64,000 nucleotides of DNA from Pseudomonas putida (GCF_004357765.1 NZ_SMTE01000004.1:1-64000), one strand, 5' to 3'; positions 34,573 through 53,921 are shown, numbered from the stretch's first letter. The notes: generated by a model not told the origin, from the letters alone. Translations and numbers: made by a program.

Positions 34573-35618
34573 GGGCTGTCCGTCTGCCCTGCCGGCACCA
34601 GATCGACGAGTTCGCGCACCACGACGGTGGCGAAGCATCCGGCCGGAAGGACGAATTCCAGTTGCAGGATATCAGGCTCTGGATAATGCCACGTCAAGCC
34701 GCCAATAGGGAGCCGCAGGATGCGTCGTTCGTGAACCATTCCCGCTTGCGCCAGCCACTGACACAACTGCGGGTGCCGATCACCAACCGCCGATTCCAGC
34801 GCCCCGGGGGCGCCGCAGGTCGCTACTGAGCCTTCGCCCCACAGCGGACCCGTCGGGTGCAGGTCGAGAATCGCCAGGCGCGGATCGCTGCATTCCTGCT
34901 CGCCTGCAGGAAAGAAACTACGACTGGTGGTGAACGCCAACAAGTCGCCGACCTGGGCTATCTGCCAGCTACCGTCGGCCACACGCGCCGCCAGCACCTG
35001 GTTGAACAGATAGCTGCGCGCCGCCGAAAGCAGCCGCGAACGTACATTGCGTTGTTCTGGCAGCGCCTTGCGGCTTGCCCAATCGAGGGCATCATGGACG
35101 TTGCCGCCGGCATGGCCGAAGCGCTGGCTACCAAAATAGTTCGGCACGCCTTGCGCCTTGAGGCTTCCCAAGCGGGCATCCAGCGCTGCATGATCCCCTG
35201 TCAAGCCGGTCAAACGCAGCGTGAAGCCGTTGGCCGAATGGGCGCCACGTTGCAGCTTGCGCAGGTGGCGAACCTGCTTGAGCACACGCAGGCTGGCATC
35301 CTCGGCACGGGACAGGTCGGGGTCGGCCTTGCCAGGCAGGTGCAAGCTGAACCACTGGCGGGTCAGCGCCTGACGATCCTTGAGCCCGGCGTAGCTGATC
35401 GCTCGCACCGGTACGCCAGCGGCTCGTGCCAGCCGGCGCGCCGCTTCCTCGGTATTGAGGTCTCGCTTCTCGACCCACAGCCACAGATGCTCGCCCTGGC
35501 CGGAGAGCGGGATGTCGAGCACTTCGTCGACCTGGAAGTCCTCGGCCACCGCCTTGAGTACCGCGGTCCCCAGCGACCCGCCCGACGCACGCGGGCCCAG
35601 CAGTTCCAGTTCGGTCAT
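34560..35618 (-). CDS. truD: tRNA pseudouridine(13) synthase TruD
   Basis: 352 residues. Makes pseudouridine 13 in tRNA-Glu. Catalytic D81 lies in [16 protein letters not shown]; the N-terminal [33 protein letters not shown] and the insertion domain with [11 protein letters not shown] are diagnostic. Overlaps both ispF (4 nt) and surE (13 nt), so the operon is translationally coupled. Unlike the RluF-like protein at 1.1 kb, the active site here is intact. Confidence 0.95.
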
Positions 35619-36088
35619 GCGGGCAGCAGCAGGGCGACCGCATGCACGGCGATGCCCTCCTCGCGACCGGTGAAGCCAAGCTTCTCGGTGGTGGTGGCCT
35701 TGACGTTGACCTGGTCGAGTTCGACCTGCAGGTCTTCGGCGATGGCTCGACGCATGGTGTCGATGTGCGGGGCCATTTTCGGCGCCTGGGCGACGATGGT
35801 GGCATCGACGTTGCCGACCTTCCAGCCCTTGGCCGCGACGATACCTACCACGTGACGCAGCAGCACGCGGCTGTCGGCACCCTTGAACTGCGGGTCGGTG
35901 TCGGGGAAATGCTTGCCGATATCGCCCAACGCAGCGGCGCCGAGCAAGGCATCACTCAGGGCATGCAACAGCACGTCACCGTCGGAATGGGCCAGCAGGC
36001 CGTATTTGTGGGGGATACGCACCCCACCCAGGGTAATGAAATCACCGTCGCAGAAACGGTGCACATCGTAGCCGTGGCCAATACGCAT
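35615..36088 (-). CDS. ispF: 2-C-methyl-D-erythritol 2,4-cyclodiphosphate synthase IspF
   Basis: 157 residues. Non-mevalonate isoprenoid step forming the cyclodiphosphate. Zinc ligands are in [12 protein letters not shown] (DVH) and [28 protein letters not shown]-like [12 protein letters not shown] follows. ispD, the preceding pathway step, lies 3.3 kb away. Confidence 0.96.
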   Translation of the reverse strand: MRIGHGYDVHRFCDGDFITLGGVRIPHKYGLLAHSDGDVLLHALSDALLGAAALGDIGKHFPDTDPQFKGADSRVLLRHVVGIVAAKGWKVGNVDATIVAQAPKMAPHIDTMRRAIAEDLQVELDQVNVKATTTEKLGFTGREEGIAVHAVALLLPA

Positions 36089-36134
36089 AGAAAAACGCCC
36101 TGATTGAGTCAGGGCGTGATTCTACCTGCATTTG

Positions 36135-36215
36135 GAGCTGCAAGCTGCAAGCTGCAAGCCTTAAGAAAAATCGGGGCGATGTGCAACCTGCTCTTTCTTG
36201 CAGCTTGAAGCTTGC
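36135..36215. repeat. Imperfect inverted repeat of AGCTGCA units downstream of fghA
   Basis: Left unit 36135-36160 is an iterated GCTGCAAGCTGCAAGC; the reverse complement of the right unit 36197-36215 matches it in 18 of 19 positions. About 40 nt lies between. It sits between fghA and ispF and may act as a transcription stop. Confidence 0.6.
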
Positions 36216-36225
36216 CGCTCTGAAC

Positions 36226-37080
36226 TTACACCCGCCCCAGGGCCTCCGCATGGTGGCGCAGGTGCTCATCGATGAAGCTGGCGATGAAGTAGTAGCTGTG
36301 GTCATAGCCTGGCTGCATGCGCAGGGTCAGTTCATGACCGCCCTTGCGTGCAGCCTGCTCCAGCGCTTGCGGCTTGAGCTGCTTGTCGAGGAAGTCATCG
36401 CGGTCGCCCTGGTCGACCAGCAGCGGCGGGCACTGGCCTGCCGGCGCCTCGGCCAACAACACGCTGGCGTCCCATTCGCGCCAGCGTGCGCGGTCTTCAC
36501 CCAGATAACGGCTGAACGCCTTCTCCCCCCACGGGCAGTCCATCGGGTTGCTGATCGGCGAGAACGCCGATACCGAACGGTAGCGCCCTGGGTTGCGCAA
36601 GGCGCACACCAACGCGCCGTGGCCACCCATGGAATGGCCGCTGATGCTGCGCTGGTCGGAGGCCGGGAAATGCGCCTCGATCAGTGCCGGCAGCTCCTGT
36701 ACCACGTAGTCGTGCATACGATAGTGCTGCGCCCAGGGTTGCTGGGTTGCGTTGAGATAGAAGCCCGCGCCGAGGCCGAAGTCATAGGCGCCATCGGGGT
36801 CGCCAGGCACCTGGTCGCCGCGCGGGCTGGTGTCTGGCGCCACGATGATCAAACCCAGCTCGGCAGCCAGGCGCTGGGCGCCGGCCTTCTGCATGAAGTT
36901 CTCGTCGGTGCAGGTAAGGCCGCTGAGCCAGTACAGCACAGGCAGCTTCTCGCCTTGTTCGGCCTGCGGAGGCAGATAGACGGCGAACACCATGTCGCAG
37001 CCCAGCACCTTGGAGTGATGCCGGTAACGCTTGTGCCAGCCGCCGAAGCTCTTCTGGCAAGAGATGTTATCCAGGCTCAT
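36226..37080 (-). CDS. fghA: S-formylglutathione hydrolase
   Basis: 284 residues, esterase D family alpha/beta hydrolase. Hydrolyses S-formylglutathione to formate and glutathione, step two of formaldehyde detoxification. Nucleophile S150 is in [12 protein letters not shown], and [12 protein letters not shown] forms the oxyanion-hole region. Eight nt downstream of the dehydrogenase that makes its substrate. Confidence 0.94.
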   Translation of the reverse strand: MSLDNISCQKSFGGWHKRYRHHSKVLGCDMVFAVYLPPQAEQGEKLPVLYWLSGLTCTDENFMQKAGAQRLAAELGLIIVAPDTSPRGDQVPGDPDGAYDFGLGAGFYLNATQQPWAQHYRMHDYVVQELPALIEAHFPASDQRSISGHSMGGHGALVCALRNPGRYRSVSAFSPISNPMDCPWGEKAFSRYLGEDRARWREWDASVLLAEAPAGQCPPLLVDQGDRDDFLDKQLKPQALEQAARKGGHELTLRMQPGYDHSYYFIASFIDEHLRHHAEALGRV

Positions 37081-37088
37081 GACAGACC

Positions 37089-38246
<1,158 letters not shown>

Positions 38247-38309
38247 TCAGCATCTTTTGAGGAATAATCGGGGCCAAGACAAAACATTATTGCCGCACAG
38301 GGATAATCC

Positions 38310-39206
38310 ATGAGCAGTCGCTGGGAGGGTATCGACGAATTCGTCGCGGTGGCCGAGGCGGGTCAGTTCACCGCTGCCGCCGAGCGTCTCGGCGTGTCGT
38401 CTTCGCACATGAGCCGGCAGATCGCCCGGCTCGAAGAGCGTTTGCAGACCCGCCTGCTATACCGTAGTACCCGACGAGTGACCCTGAGCGAGGCTGGGCA
38501 GACCTTCTTGCAGCATTGCCAGCGCCTGCAGGATGGTCGAGATGAGGCCCTGCGCGCCATCGGCGACCTGGCCAGCGAACCCAAGGGCCTGCTGCGCATG
38601 ACCTGCGCGGTGGCTTACGGTGAGCGCTTCATCGTCCCGCTGGTGACACGCTTCATGGCGTCGTACCCACAGCTGCGGGTCGACGTGGAACTGAGCAACC
38701 GCACGCTCGATCTGGTTCACGAAGGCATGGACCTGGCCATTCGCCTGGGCCGTTTGCAGGATTCTCGGTTGGTGGCCACCCGCCTGGCGCCACGGCGCAT
38801 GTATCTGTGCGCCTCCCCCGACTACCTCGAGCGCTACGGCCGGCCCCACAGTCTGTCGGAGCTGGCACGGCACAACTGCCTGGTGGGCAGCACGGACTTG
38901 TGGGCGTTGCAGCAAGATGGCCGGGAAATCAGCCAACGGATTCAGGGCAACTGGCGCTGCAACAGCGGCCAGGCGGTGCTGGATGCGGCGCTGCAGGGAA
39001 TGGGCTTGTGCCAGTTGCCCGACTACTACGTGCTCGAGCATTTGCACAGTGGGGCATTGGTATCGTTGCTCGAAGCCCATCAGCCGCCCAATACCGCGGT
39101 TTGGGCGCTGTATCCGCAGCAGCGGCACCTGTCGCCGAAGGTCAGGCGCCTGGTGGATCATCTGAAGCAGGGGTTGGCGGGGCTGCCGGAGTATCGGCTC
39201 AGCTGA
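38310..39206 (+). CDS. gfnR: LysR-type regulator of the formaldehyde detoxification genes (GfnR-like)
   Basis: 298 residues: HTH (about 1-60, WEGIDEFVAVAEAGQFTAAAERLGVSSSHMSRQI) plus LysR effector domain. Divergent from adhC-fghA with a 108-bp shared control region; this position matches PA3630 (gfnR), which controls glutathione-dependent formaldehyde neutralisation. The effector is not deducible here. Confidence 0.85.
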   Translation: MSSRWEGIDEFVAVAEAGQFTAAAERLGVSSSHMSRQIARLEERLQTRLLYRSTRRVTLSEAGQTFLQHCQRLQDGRDEALRAIGDLASEPKGLLRMTCAVAYGERFIVPLVTRFMASYPQLRVDVELSNRTLDLVHEGMDLAIRLGRLQDSRLVATRLAPRRMYLCASPDYLERYGRPHSLSELARHNCLVGSTDLWALQQDGREISQRIQGNWRCNSGQAVLDAALQGMGLCQLPDYYVLEHLHSGALVSLLEAHQPPNTAVWALYPQQRHLSPKVRRLVDHLKQGLAGLPEYRLS

Positions 39207-39224
39207 TGTGCTGGCGCTATCGGT

Positions 39225-39320
39225 CTCTTCGCAGGTAAACCCGCTCCCACAGGACCAGCACAAACCTTGAATCCCGTAGTACACCTGTGGGAGCGGGCTT
39301 GCCCGCGAAGGGGCCGCTGG
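39225..39320. repeat. REP/BIME pair between gfnR and ispD
   Basis: CCCGCTCCCACAGG (about 39240) inverted against CCTGTGGGAGCGGG (about 39284) plus CTTGCCCGCGAA, the Pseudomonas REP core. Convergent 3' ends flank it. Confidence 0.8.
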
Positions 39321-39332
39321 GGAACACGACGA

Positions 39333-40040
39333 TCAGCTACGCGCTGACCAACGCTGGCGCAGCCACTCCAGGTCTTCCGGACGCGTGACCTTGATGTTGT
39401 CGCTGCGCCCTTCGACCAGCCGCGGAGCCAGGCCAGTCCACTCGATGGCGGACGCTTCGTCGGTGACCACCACATCGGCTACCAGGCACTCGGCCAGCGC
39501 ACGGTGCAAGGTCCCCAGGCGGAACATCTGCGGCGTATAGGCCTGCCAGATGGTGCTGCGGTCCACCGTCGCACTGACCCGTCCATTGCCGTCGGCCCGC
39601 TTGAGCGTGTCGCGAGCCGGCACTGCCAGTAGTCCACCCACGGGGTCATCAGCCAGTTCTGATAACAAGCGGTCCAGATCACTGCGCGCCAGGTTCGGCC
39701 GCGCCGCGTCGTGCACCAGCACCCAGTCGCTGTCCGCAGCGCCCTGTTCATGCAATACCAGCAAGGCATTGAGCACCGAGTCGGCACGCTCTCGCCCGCC
39801 AGGAGCTCGCTGGATACGTGGATCGCTGGCAGAGCGCAGACCCGGCCAGTAAGGATCATCGGCGGCAAGGCTGACCACCACGCCCCTGAGCGACGGATGG
39901 TCGAGAAAACAGTCGAGGCTATGCTCGATCAAGGTCTGCCCGCCCAGTTGCAGGTACTGCTTGGGACGGTCGGCAGCCATGCGGGCACCCACGCCCGCAG
40001 CAGGAATCACGGCCCAGAAGGCCGGTAGCGTTTCACTCAT
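39333..40040 (-). CDS. ispD: 2-C-methyl-D-erythritol 4-phosphate cytidylyltransferase IspD
   Basis: 235 residues. Transfers CMP to methylerythritol phosphate. N-terminal nucleotide loop FWAVIPAAGVGARMAADRPKQYLQLGGQTL, catalytic core VLVHDAARPNL, and KVTRPEDLEWL near the C-terminus. Four-base overlap with ftsB upstream, the usual ftsB-ispD arrangement. Confidence 0.96.
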   Translation of the reverse strand: MSETLPAFWAVIPAAGVGARMAADRPKQYLQLGGQTLIEHSLDCFLDHPSLRGVVVSLAADDPYWPGLRSASDPRIQRAPGGRERADSVLNALLVLHEQGAADSDWVLVHDAARPNLARSDLDRLLSELADDPVGGLLAVPARDTLKRADGNGRVSATVDRSTIWQAYTPQMFRLGTLHRALAECLVADVVVTDEASAIEWTGLAPRLVEGRSDNIKVTRPEDLEWLRQRWSARS

Positions 40041-40321
40041 TTTTGCGGCAGCTGGAAGAGGGTTTCGCCCTCTTTGACCATTCCCAATTCATGGCGAGCC
40101 CGTTCTTCGACGGTCTCCATGCCTTTCTTCAATTCCAACACCTCGGCGTAGAGCACGCGGTTACGCTCCAGCAGCCGCTCGTTCTCGGCATGCTGTTCGT
40201 CGATCTGCTGCTTGAGCTCGGCCACTTGCGCCAGGCTGCCGTTACCGACCCAGAGGCGGTATTGCAGACCACCGAGCAGCAGGAGCAGGACAAGAAACAA
40301 CCAATAGGGACTGCGCATCAA
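40037..40321 (-). CDS. ftsB: Cell division protein FtsB
   Basis: 94 residues. Bitopic divisome protein: membrane helix SPYWLFLVLLLLLGGLQYRLWV (about 4-24) then a coiled coil (LAQVAELKQQIDEQHAENERLLERNRVLYAEVLELK). Works with FtsL and FtsQ. Overlaps ispD. Confidence 0.95.
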   Translation of the reverse strand: MMRSPYWLFLVLLLLLGGLQYRLWVGNGSLAQVAELKQQIDEQHAENERLLERNRVLYAEVLELKKGMETVEERARHELGMVKEGETLFQLPQK

Positions 40322-40364
40322 GGTATCCAGGTTAAAGACCGCCGCACACGGACGTCATATAGCA

Positions 40365-40390
40365 CGAAGCCTGGCCGAGGCCAGGCTTCG
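40365..40390 (-). terminator. Hairpin between eno and ftsB
   Basis: CGAAGCCTGGC-CGAG-GCCAGGCTTCG, 11-bp perfect stem; the minus-strand side ends in GTGCTAT without a T tract, so termination may be partial. Confidence 0.6.
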
Positions 40391-40474
40391 TTGACAGAAA
40401 CCCGCATGAAGCGTCGGAAATCTCAGTATGAAATGTCCGACAGCCTCGGCAGCTGTCTTTTTACCATCTCTTGC

Positions 40475-41818
<1,344 letters not shown>

Positions 41819-41860
41819 TCACCAGGCGGTAGCACGCGGCAGGCAGGCCTGATGAACAGG

Positions 41861-41884
41861 CCCCCTGACCGGCAGGTCAGGGGG
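41861..41884 (-). terminator. Hairpin between kdsA and eno
   Basis: CCCCCTGACC-GGCA-GGTCAGGGGG, 10-bp perfect stem, 33 nt after the kdsA stop; no T tract. Confidence 0.5.
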
Positions 41885-41916
41885 AAACGGGCGGTACTTT
41901 ACCCGAGAATTGAGGT

Positions 41917-44415
<2,499 letters not shown>

Positions 44416-44663
44416 TTAAGGCGGCCAGCGCCGCCGGAGAAAGCGAAGGAAGGCCGAAGCCCCCGATCACCTGCGTCAATCACAGTGCATCTCGAAAAAC
44501 TGCCGCGTCTGTACAGACCAGGGGCATCCCCGGCATGGAGCTCGCTCGTCATTTTAAGATTCAGCCCAGCAAAAAACTGCTTGGTAATCGGCAACTCCTG
44601 TGTTTTCGCGGAACCCACAGAAGCTGTATCAAGAAGGGAGGGTAGTCTACCCGAATGTACCCT

Positions 44664-45947
44664 TCAGCTCAAACCTTGCGCGTTCGTCGGCAACTGCCAT
44701 TCCAGTTGGCAATCGGCCTGCGCCAGGCCCGGCAGGTTGGCGACTGCCAGCAGACGACCGCCCTGGTACAGCAATGGCAGGCGCGGACGCAGAAAATGCG
44801 GCACTTGCAACTCGTTGAGCAGGCGCTTGAGGTCGCGCCGGCCGCGCCCAGGCAGATCGAGCACCTCGCCGCCCTGGCGGTAGGCGATATACAGGTCGGC
44901 CACAGGCTGGGCCGCGTGAAGGCGCACGCTGCCGTTACCGGGCAGGCTCAGCGCGATGCTTGGGTCTGACCAGCCATGACGGCCTTCGACAGGGCGTAAC
45001 CAATCGCCGCTCAACCACCAGATCCGGCCATGGCTACGCATCAGTTGGCCATCGGCCAGGCACCACACGGGGCATGCATCGGCAGCGGCATCACGCAGGT
45101 CGCCCCAGCCCGCCCAATGGCGCGCATCAGGTAACCGGGTGCGGCGACGCAGCCAGTATTGCAGAGCGTTACGCTGGCGCGCCGGGGACAGTTCAGCGAG
45201 TGCGGCCAGGTCGAGCGAGTCCAGGCCCAGCCACAGTGTCGAAGCTCCCACCTTGGCCACGGCCAGATCGCCTTCGGCCAGTTCGTCGAGCAGGCCAAGC
45301 GCCTCGTCCAGGTGCTCAGCTGTACGCGCCATGCTCTGTGCCGCCTGTGGCCAGCGCTGCCGCATCACCGGCAGCACCTCACCGCGCAGGTAATTGCGGG
45401 CGAAGCGTGTGTCGCTGTTGGAGGGGTCGTCGATCCAGTTCAAGCCGCGGGCCTGGGCATGATCCTGCAACTGTTCCCGACTCATCGAGAGCAACGGCCT
45501 GACCAGGCTGCCCTGCCCCAGCGGGCGCTGCAACGGCATACCGGCCAGGCCGCGCAGGCCAGCGCCGCGCAGCAGGCGAAAGAGCAAGGTCTCGGCCTGG
45601 TCGTCGCGGTGCTGGGCGGTGAAAACGACGTCACCGGGTTTCATGACCTGCTCGAACGCGGCGTAGCGCGCCTCGCGGGCAGCCTGTTCGAGACTGGCAG
45701 CGGAAGCTACCCGGACGTGGATGACCTGGAGCGGAATGCCAAGTGCGTCGCAGACCGACTGGCAGTGCGCGGGCCATGCGTCAGCGGCGGGTTGCAGGCC
45801 GTGATGAATGTGAAGGGCACGCAGCGCCGGGGTGGCCTGGTTGCGGGCGTGGTCGGCCAGCAGGTGCAATAGGACGGTGGAGTCGAGGCCGCCGGAGAAG
45901 GCGATGTACCAGGTGGGGGCGTTGAGCCAGGGGGTGAGATCAATCAT
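44664..45947 (-). CDS. tilS: tRNA(Ile)-lysidine synthetase TilS
   Basis: 427 residues. Converts C34 of the isoleucine tRNA to lysidine, essential for reading AUA. PP-loop motif SGGLDST at residues 18-24, HHGLQP follows, and the C-terminal domains include RGRRDLKRLLNELQVPHFLRPRLPLLY. Start MIDLTPWL at 45947; the frame extends upstream through a REP and is not coding there. Confidence 0.95.
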   Translation of the reverse strand: MIDLTPWLNAPTWYIAFSGGLDSTVLLHLLADHARNQATPALRALHIHHGLQPAADAWPAHCQSVCDALGIPLQVIHVRVASAASLEQAAREARYAAFEQVMKPGDVVFTAQHRDDQAETLLFRLLRGAGLRGLAGMPLQRPLGQGSLVRPLLSMSREQLQDHAQARGLNWIDDPSNSDTRFARNYLRGEVLPVMRQRWPQAAQSMARTAEHLDEALGLLDELAEGDLAVAKVGASTLWLGLDSLDLAALAELSPARQRNALQYWLRRRTRLPDARHWAGWGDLRDAAADACPVWCLADGQLMRSHGRIWWLSGDWLRPVEGRHGWSDPSIALSLPGNGSVRLHAAQPVADLYIAYRQGGEVLDLPGRGRRDLKRLLNELQVPHFLRPRLPLLYQGGRLLAVANLPGLAQADCQLEWQLPTNAQGLS

Positions 45948-45965
45948 CAGGACCTCGAACGATTC

Positions 45966-46068
45966 GATAGCGCATTCGCGGACAAGCCCGCTCCCACAAA
46001 ACCTGCGCTGCACCTGAGGCTTGCGCTGTACCTGTGAGAGCGGGCTTGCCCGCGAATGGGCCGCGGTG
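45966..46068. repeat. REP/BIME pair between accA and tilS
   Basis: GCGGACAAGCCCGCTCCCACA (start) and GAGAGCGGGCTTGCCCGCGAA (end) are inverted REP cores, with a short GCGCTG-CACCTGAGGC duplication between. Confidence 0.8.
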
Positions 46069-46083
46069 CGGCCCGGCGATCTA

Positions 46084-47031
46084 TCAGACGCCGTAGCTCA
46101 TCAGTCGCTCGTAGCGACGGGCCAGCAATGCGTCATTGTCGAACTTGCCCAGCATGTCCAGCTGCTCGACCAGGTCGGCACGGATGCTTTCGGACATCTT
46201 CGCCGGATCACGGTGGGCGCCGCCCAGCGGCTCCTGGATGACCTTGTCGACGATGTTCAGGCTCTTCAGACGCTCGGCGGTGATACCCATGGCCTCGGCG
46301 GCATCGGCGGCCTTGTCGGCAGTCTTCCACAGGATCGAAGCGCAGCCTTCCGGCGAGATCACCGAGTAGGTTGAGTACTGCAGCATGTTCAGCTGGTCGC
46401 ACACGCCAATGGCCAGTGCTCCGCCGGAACCGCCCTCGCCGATCACGGTGGCGATGATCGGGGTCTTCAGCCGCGCCATGACACGCAGGTTCCAGGCGAT
46501 GGCCTCGCTCTGGTTACGCTCTTCGGCGTCGATGCCCGGATAGGCACCCGGGGTGTCGATGAAGGTCAGAATCGGCATCTTGAAGCGCTCGGCCATTTCC
46601 ATCAGGCGGCAGGCCTTGCGGTAGCCTTCAGGACGCGGCATACCGAAGTTGCGGCGCACCTTCTCGCGCACTTCCCGGCCCTTCTGGTGGCCGATGACCA
46701 TGACCGGCTTGCCGTCCAGGCGAGCGGTCCCCCCGACGATGGCAGCATCATCGGAGAAGTGGCGGTCACCGTGCAGCTCTTCGAACTCGGTGAAGATGTG
46801 CTCGAGGTAGTCCAGGGTGTAGGGACGACGTGGGTGACGAGCCAGACGGGCGATCTGCCAGCTGGTCAGGTTGCCGAAGATGCTTTCGGTAAGGGTGTTG
46901 CTCTTGTCTTGCAGACGGGCAATCTCATCGCTGATGTTCAGCGAGTTGTCGTTGCCCACCAGGCGCAGCCCTTCGATCTTGGCTTGCAGGTCGGCAATCG
47001 GCTGTTCGAAATCGAGGAAATTCGGGTTCAT
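46084..47031 (-). CDS. accA: Acetyl-CoA carboxylase carboxyltransferase subunit alpha
   Basis: 315 residues. Transfers CO2 from biotin to acetyl-CoA with AccD, first step of fatty acid synthesis. [49 protein letters not shown] and [37 protein letters not shown] are diagnostic. Start at [16 protein letters not shown] (47031); an ATG two codons earlier is possible. Confidence 0.97.
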   Translation of the reverse strand: MNPNFLDFEQPIADLQAKIEGLRLVGNDNSLNISDEIARLQDKSNTLTESIFGNLTSWQIARLARHPRRPYTLDYLEHIFTEFEELHGDRHFSDDAAIVGGTARLDGKPVMVIGHQKGREVREKVRRNFGMPRPEGYRKACRLMEMAERFKMPILTFIDTPGAYPGIDAEERNQSEAIAWNLRVMARLKTPIIATVIGEGGSGGALAIGVCDQLNMLQYSTYSVISPEGCASILWKTADKAADAAEAMGITAERLKSLNIVDKVIQEPLGGAHRDPAKMSESIRADLVEQLDMLGKFDNDALLARRYERLMSYGV

Positions 47032-47136
47032 AGGCATCCGTCTTGGGTCTACGGCCAGGCGGCCGGCCGGTTGATCCGTTTGGCGCCCTACCTTAAGGGA
47101 TCAGGCGCATTCAGGTCGAGATTAAAATTCGTCGGT

Positions 47137-50661
<3,525 letters not shown>

Positions 50662-50734
50662 GGATGATCCTGTAGCAGAGCTGAACGACAAGGGCGGGAT
50701 TGTAGCGTAAATGGGCGGGGGTTTTGGGCTGCTT

Positions 50735-50835
50735 TGCAGCCCATTCGCGGGACGAACCCGCCCCACAGGCCCCGCACAAATATCACACCAGGCGCAGAGT
50801 CTGTGGGAGCGGGCTTGTCCCGCGAATGGGCCACA
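50735..50835. repeat. REP/BIME pair between dnaE and rnhB
   Basis: CCATTCGCGGGACGAACCCGCC and GAGCGGGCTTGTCCCGCGAATGG are inverted REP units 40 nt apart. Confidence 0.85.
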
Positions 50836-50840
50836 TAGTT

Positions 50841-51464
50841 CTATATCAAAGAATTGGTAACGCCTTCACGCGCTTCCCAAGCCGCCCGCACCGGGGCGAA
50901 AGAGCGCCGATGAATCGGCGTAGGACCCAGCCGCGCCAAAGCCTCGAGATGCACCGGCGTCGGATAGCCCTTGTGCCCACCGATGCCATAACCCGGGTAA
51001 ATCAGCTCGAACGCACTCATTTCCCGATCACGACTGACCTTGGCCAGGATCGATGCGGCAGCAATCGCCGGCACCTTGGCATCGCCCTGAATCACCGGTG
51101 CCGCCGGCACGGCCAGCTTGGGGCAACGATTTCCGTCGATCAGTGCGAGCTTGGGCGTGACGCTCAACCCCTCGACCGCGCGCTGCATCGCCAGCATGGT
51201 CGCCTGGAGAATGTTCAGCCGGTCGATTTCCTCGACTTCGGCCCGGGCGATGCAAAAACTCAGGGCTTTTTCGCAGATCTCATCGAACAGCGCTTCGCGC
51301 TTGGCTTCGGTGAGTTTCTTCGAATCGTTGAGGCCGAGGATAGGCCGTGCAGGATCGAGGATCACCGCGGCAGTGACCACCGCCCCACACAAGGGGCCGC
51401 GGCCCACTTCATCGACACCGGCGACCAGATCCTCGACCAGGTTGAAATCCAATCCCATCTGCAT
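50841..51464 (-). CDS. rnhB: Ribonuclease HII
   Basis: 207 residues. Removes ribonucleotides embedded in DNA. Catalytic D18-E19 in [16 protein letters not shown], third acid in [17 protein letters not shown] and [15 protein letters not shown]. Start MQMGLDF one base after the lpxB stop; MGLDF two codons on is an alternative. Confidence 0.95.
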   Translation of the reverse strand: MQMGLDFNLVEDLVAGVDEVGRGPLCGAVVTAAVILDPARPILGLNDSKKLTEAKREALFDEICEKALSFCIARAEVEEIDRLNILQATMLAMQRAVEGLSVTPKLALIDGNRCPKLAVPAAPVIQGDAKVPAIAAASILAKVSRDREMSAFELIYPGYGIGGHKGYPTPVHLEALARLGPTPIHRRSFAPVRAAWEAREGVTNSLI

Positions 51465-51465
51465 G

Positions 51466-52593
51466 TCAGCGGTCCTTGAGCAGGGCCAGCACAGCGTCAG
51501 CCGCCTGGTTGGAGGCGTCACGGCGCAGGGTGCGGTGAATCTCGTCGAAGCGCTCGGTCTGCTGGCGGCCATCGGTGACCAACGGTGCCAAGGTCTGGGC
51601 CAGGGCTTCGCTGGTGGCGTCATCCTGCAGCAGCTCCGGCACCAATTCGCGTTGGGCGAGCAGGTTGGGCAACGACACGTAGGGGCTTTTGACCAGGCGC
51701 TTGAGAATCCAGTACGTCAGCGGCGCGAGTCTGTAAGCCACGACCATGGGGCGTTTGTACAACAAAGCTTCAAGCGTAGCAGTCCCGGAAGCGATCAGTA
51801 CCGCATCGCAGGCAGCCAGGGCCTGATGCGATTGGCCATCGAGCAAGGTCAGCGGCAGCTCGCGACCCGCCATCATCTGCTCGATCTGGGCACGGCGCGT
51901 GGCGTTGGCACAGGGCAGCACGAAACGTACGCCAGGCACCAATTGTTGCAGACGCTGCGCAGCGTCGAGGAACAATGCCCCCAGCCGCCCCACTTCGCCG
52001 CCCCGGCTGCCGGGCATCAACGCCACCAGGGGACTGTCGTCCAGACCCAGCGCCTGCCGCGCAGCTTGCCGATCGGCATCCAGAGGAATGGTATCGGCCA
52101 GCGGATGACCGACGAAACGCACTGGCACGCCCTGCTCTTCGTAGAAACGCGCCTCGAACGGCAGTAGCGTGAGCATCAGGTCACAGCCCTCGCGGATTTT
52201 CAGCACCCGCTTCTGCCGCCACGCCCACACCGAGGGGCTGACGTAGTGCACGGTCTTGATCCCGGCCTGACGCAGTTTCAATTCGATATTGAGGGTGAAA
52301 TCCGGGGCGTCGATACCGATGAAGACATCGGGCTTCTCGGCGATCAGCGTCTGGATCAGCAGCTTGCGGCGCTTGAGCAATTCGCGCAGACGCCCGAGCA
52401 CTTCGACCAGGCCCATGACCGCCAAACGCTCCATGGGGAAGTACGACTGCAGGCCTTCAGCCTCCATGAGGGGGCCGCCGACACCGATGAAACGTACATC
52501 GGGATGACGCGCCTTGAGCGCACGCATCAAGCCGGAACCTAGAATATCGCCACTGGCCTCACCCGCGACCAAGGCTACACAGAGCTGCGCCAT
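51466..52593 (-). CDS. lpxB: Lipid-A-disaccharide synthase LpxB
   Basis: 375 residues. Joins two UDP-diacylglucosamine derivatives to make the lipid A disaccharide. [38 protein letters not shown] and [40 protein letters not shown] motifs identify the family. One nt from lpxA; part of the lpx operon. Confidence 0.97.
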   Translation of the reverse strand: MAQLCVALVAGEASGDILGSGLMRALKARHPDVRFIGVGGPLMEAEGLQSYFPMERLAVMGLVEVLGRLRELLKRRKLLIQTLIAEKPDVFIGIDAPDFTLNIELKLRQAGIKTVHYVSPSVWAWRQKRVLKIREGCDLMLTLLPFEARFYEEQGVPVRFVGHPLADTIPLDADRQAARQALGLDDSPLVALMPGSRGGEVGRLGALFLDAAQRLQQLVPGVRFVLPCANATRRAQIEQMMAGRELPLTLLDGQSHQALAACDAVLIASGTATLEALLYKRPMVVAYRLAPLTYWILKRLVKSPYVSLPNLLAQRELVPELLQDDATSEALAQTLAPLVTDGRQQTERFDEIHRTLRRDASNQAADAVLALLKDR

Positions 52594-52594
52594 G

Positions 52595-53371
52595 TCAGCG
52601 AGTGATGCCGCGGGCAGAGGTCAGAATCGACTGGCGGAACAGCTCGACTTCGGAGAATTGTCCGGCCAACTCGTCAAGCTCTTTAAGCGCGTCTTCCACG
52701 GTCAGGCCCTGGCGATAGACGATCTTGTAGGAGCGGCGCAAGGCGTGGATCACTTCATCGCTGAAGCCGCGACGGCGCATGCCTTCGAAGTTCATGCTGC
52801 GCGCTTCGGCCGGGCTGCCGAAGACCGTGACGAACGCCGGTACATCTTTGCCGATGGCCGTGCCCATACCGGAAAACGCATGGGCGCCGATATGACAGTA
52901 CTGGTGCACCAGCGTGTAGCCGGACAGGATAGCCCAGTCGCCGACGTGGACGTGGCCGGCCAAGGCGGTGTTGTTGACCAGGATGCAGTGATTGCCGATC
53001 ACGCTGTCATGGCCGATGTGGGCATAGGCCATGACCAGGTTGTGATCGCCCAGGGTGGTTTCGGCGCGGTCCTGGATGGTGCCGCGATGAATGGTCACGC
53101 CTTCGCGAATCACGTTGTGATCGCCGATCACCAGGCGAGTAGGCTCACCCTTGTACTTGAGGTCAGGGGTGTCTTCGCCGATCGACGAGAACTGGTAGAT
53201 GCGATTGTGCTTGCCGATACGGGTCGGACCCTTGAGCACCACGTGCGGGCCGATGACCGTACCTTCGCCGATCTCGACATCGGGACCGACGATGGACCAG
53301 GGGCCGACTTCGACGCCGTCGGCCAGCTTGGCCGACGGATCGATGATCGCCCGAGGGTCGATCGAATTCAT
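52595..53371 (-). CDS. lpxA: UDP-N-acetylglucosamine acyltransferase LpxA
   Basis: 258 residues. First lipid A step, adding 3-hydroxyacyl from ACP. Left-handed beta helix of hexapeptide repeats; catalytic histidine expected in the [23 protein letters not shown] block. Start [16 protein letters not shown] at 53371, overlapping fabZ by 4 nt. Confidence 0.97.
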   Translation of the reverse strand: MNSIDPRAIIDPSAKLADGVEVGPWSIVGPDVEIGEGTVIGPHVVLKGPTRIGKHNRIYQFSSIGEDTPDLKYKGEPTRLVIGDHNVIREGVTIHRGTIQDRAETTLGDHNLVMAYAHIGHDSVIGNHCILVNNTALAGHVHVGDWAILSGYTLVHQYCHIGAHAFSGMGTAIGKDVPAFVTVFGSPAEARSMNFEGMRRRGFSDEVIHALRRSYKIVYRQGLTVEDALKELDELAGQFSEVELFRQSILTSARGITR

Positions 53372-53808
53372 AGGGAGCGTTCCGCGCAGGTGATCTCCGC
53401 CGAGCAAACCGGCTTGCCGTCGACCAGCGCACGGCACTCGAACTTCCAGATCATGCTCTTGCGGCTGAGGAACTTGGCTTCGAGCACCAACTGGTCACCC
53501 GGCAGCACCGGCTGGCGGAAACGCAGCTTGTCGGACCCGACGAAGTAATACAGCGTGCCATCTGCCGGCTTGGCGTCGAGCATCTTGAAACCGAGGATGC
53601 CGGCCGCCTGGGCCATGGCCTCGATGATAAGAACGCCCGGCATGATCGGATGCGCCGGGAAATGGCCATTGAAGAACGGCTCGTTGATGCTGACATTCTT
53701 GTAGGCACGAATGCTCTGGGCCTCGAAGTCCAGATCCGTCACGCGATCTACCAGCAGGAACGGGTAGCGGTGAGGCAGGTATTCGCGAATCTCGTTGATG
53801 TCCATCAT
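53368..53808 (-). CDS. fabZ: 3-hydroxyacyl-[ACP] dehydratase FabZ
   Basis: 146 residues from [23 protein letters not shown]. Hot-dog fold dehydratase of fatty acid elongation, sharing substrate pools with LpxA and LpxD. Catalytic [26 protein letters not shown] (His and Glu) is intact. The ribosome region just upstream is C-rich (CTTCCCCCC) and shows no good SD, so translation may depend on coupling. Confidence 0.96.
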   Translation of the reverse strand: MMDINEIREYLPHRYPFLLVDRVTDLDFEAQSIRAYKNVSINEPFFNGHFPAHPIMPGVLIIEAMAQAAGILGFKMLDAKPADGTLYYFVGSDKLRFRQPVLPGDQLVLEAKFLSRKSMIWKFECRALVDGKPVCSAEITCAERSL

Positions 53809-53921
53809 TTCGGGGGGAAGCCTGTAATAAGAATAGGGAGCGCAGGGGCTGACCGCACGCTCCTTTTGCAATCCAAAGAGGAGCCAGCTAGCGACTGTTC
53901 ACTCTTGCTCAGGAAATGGTA

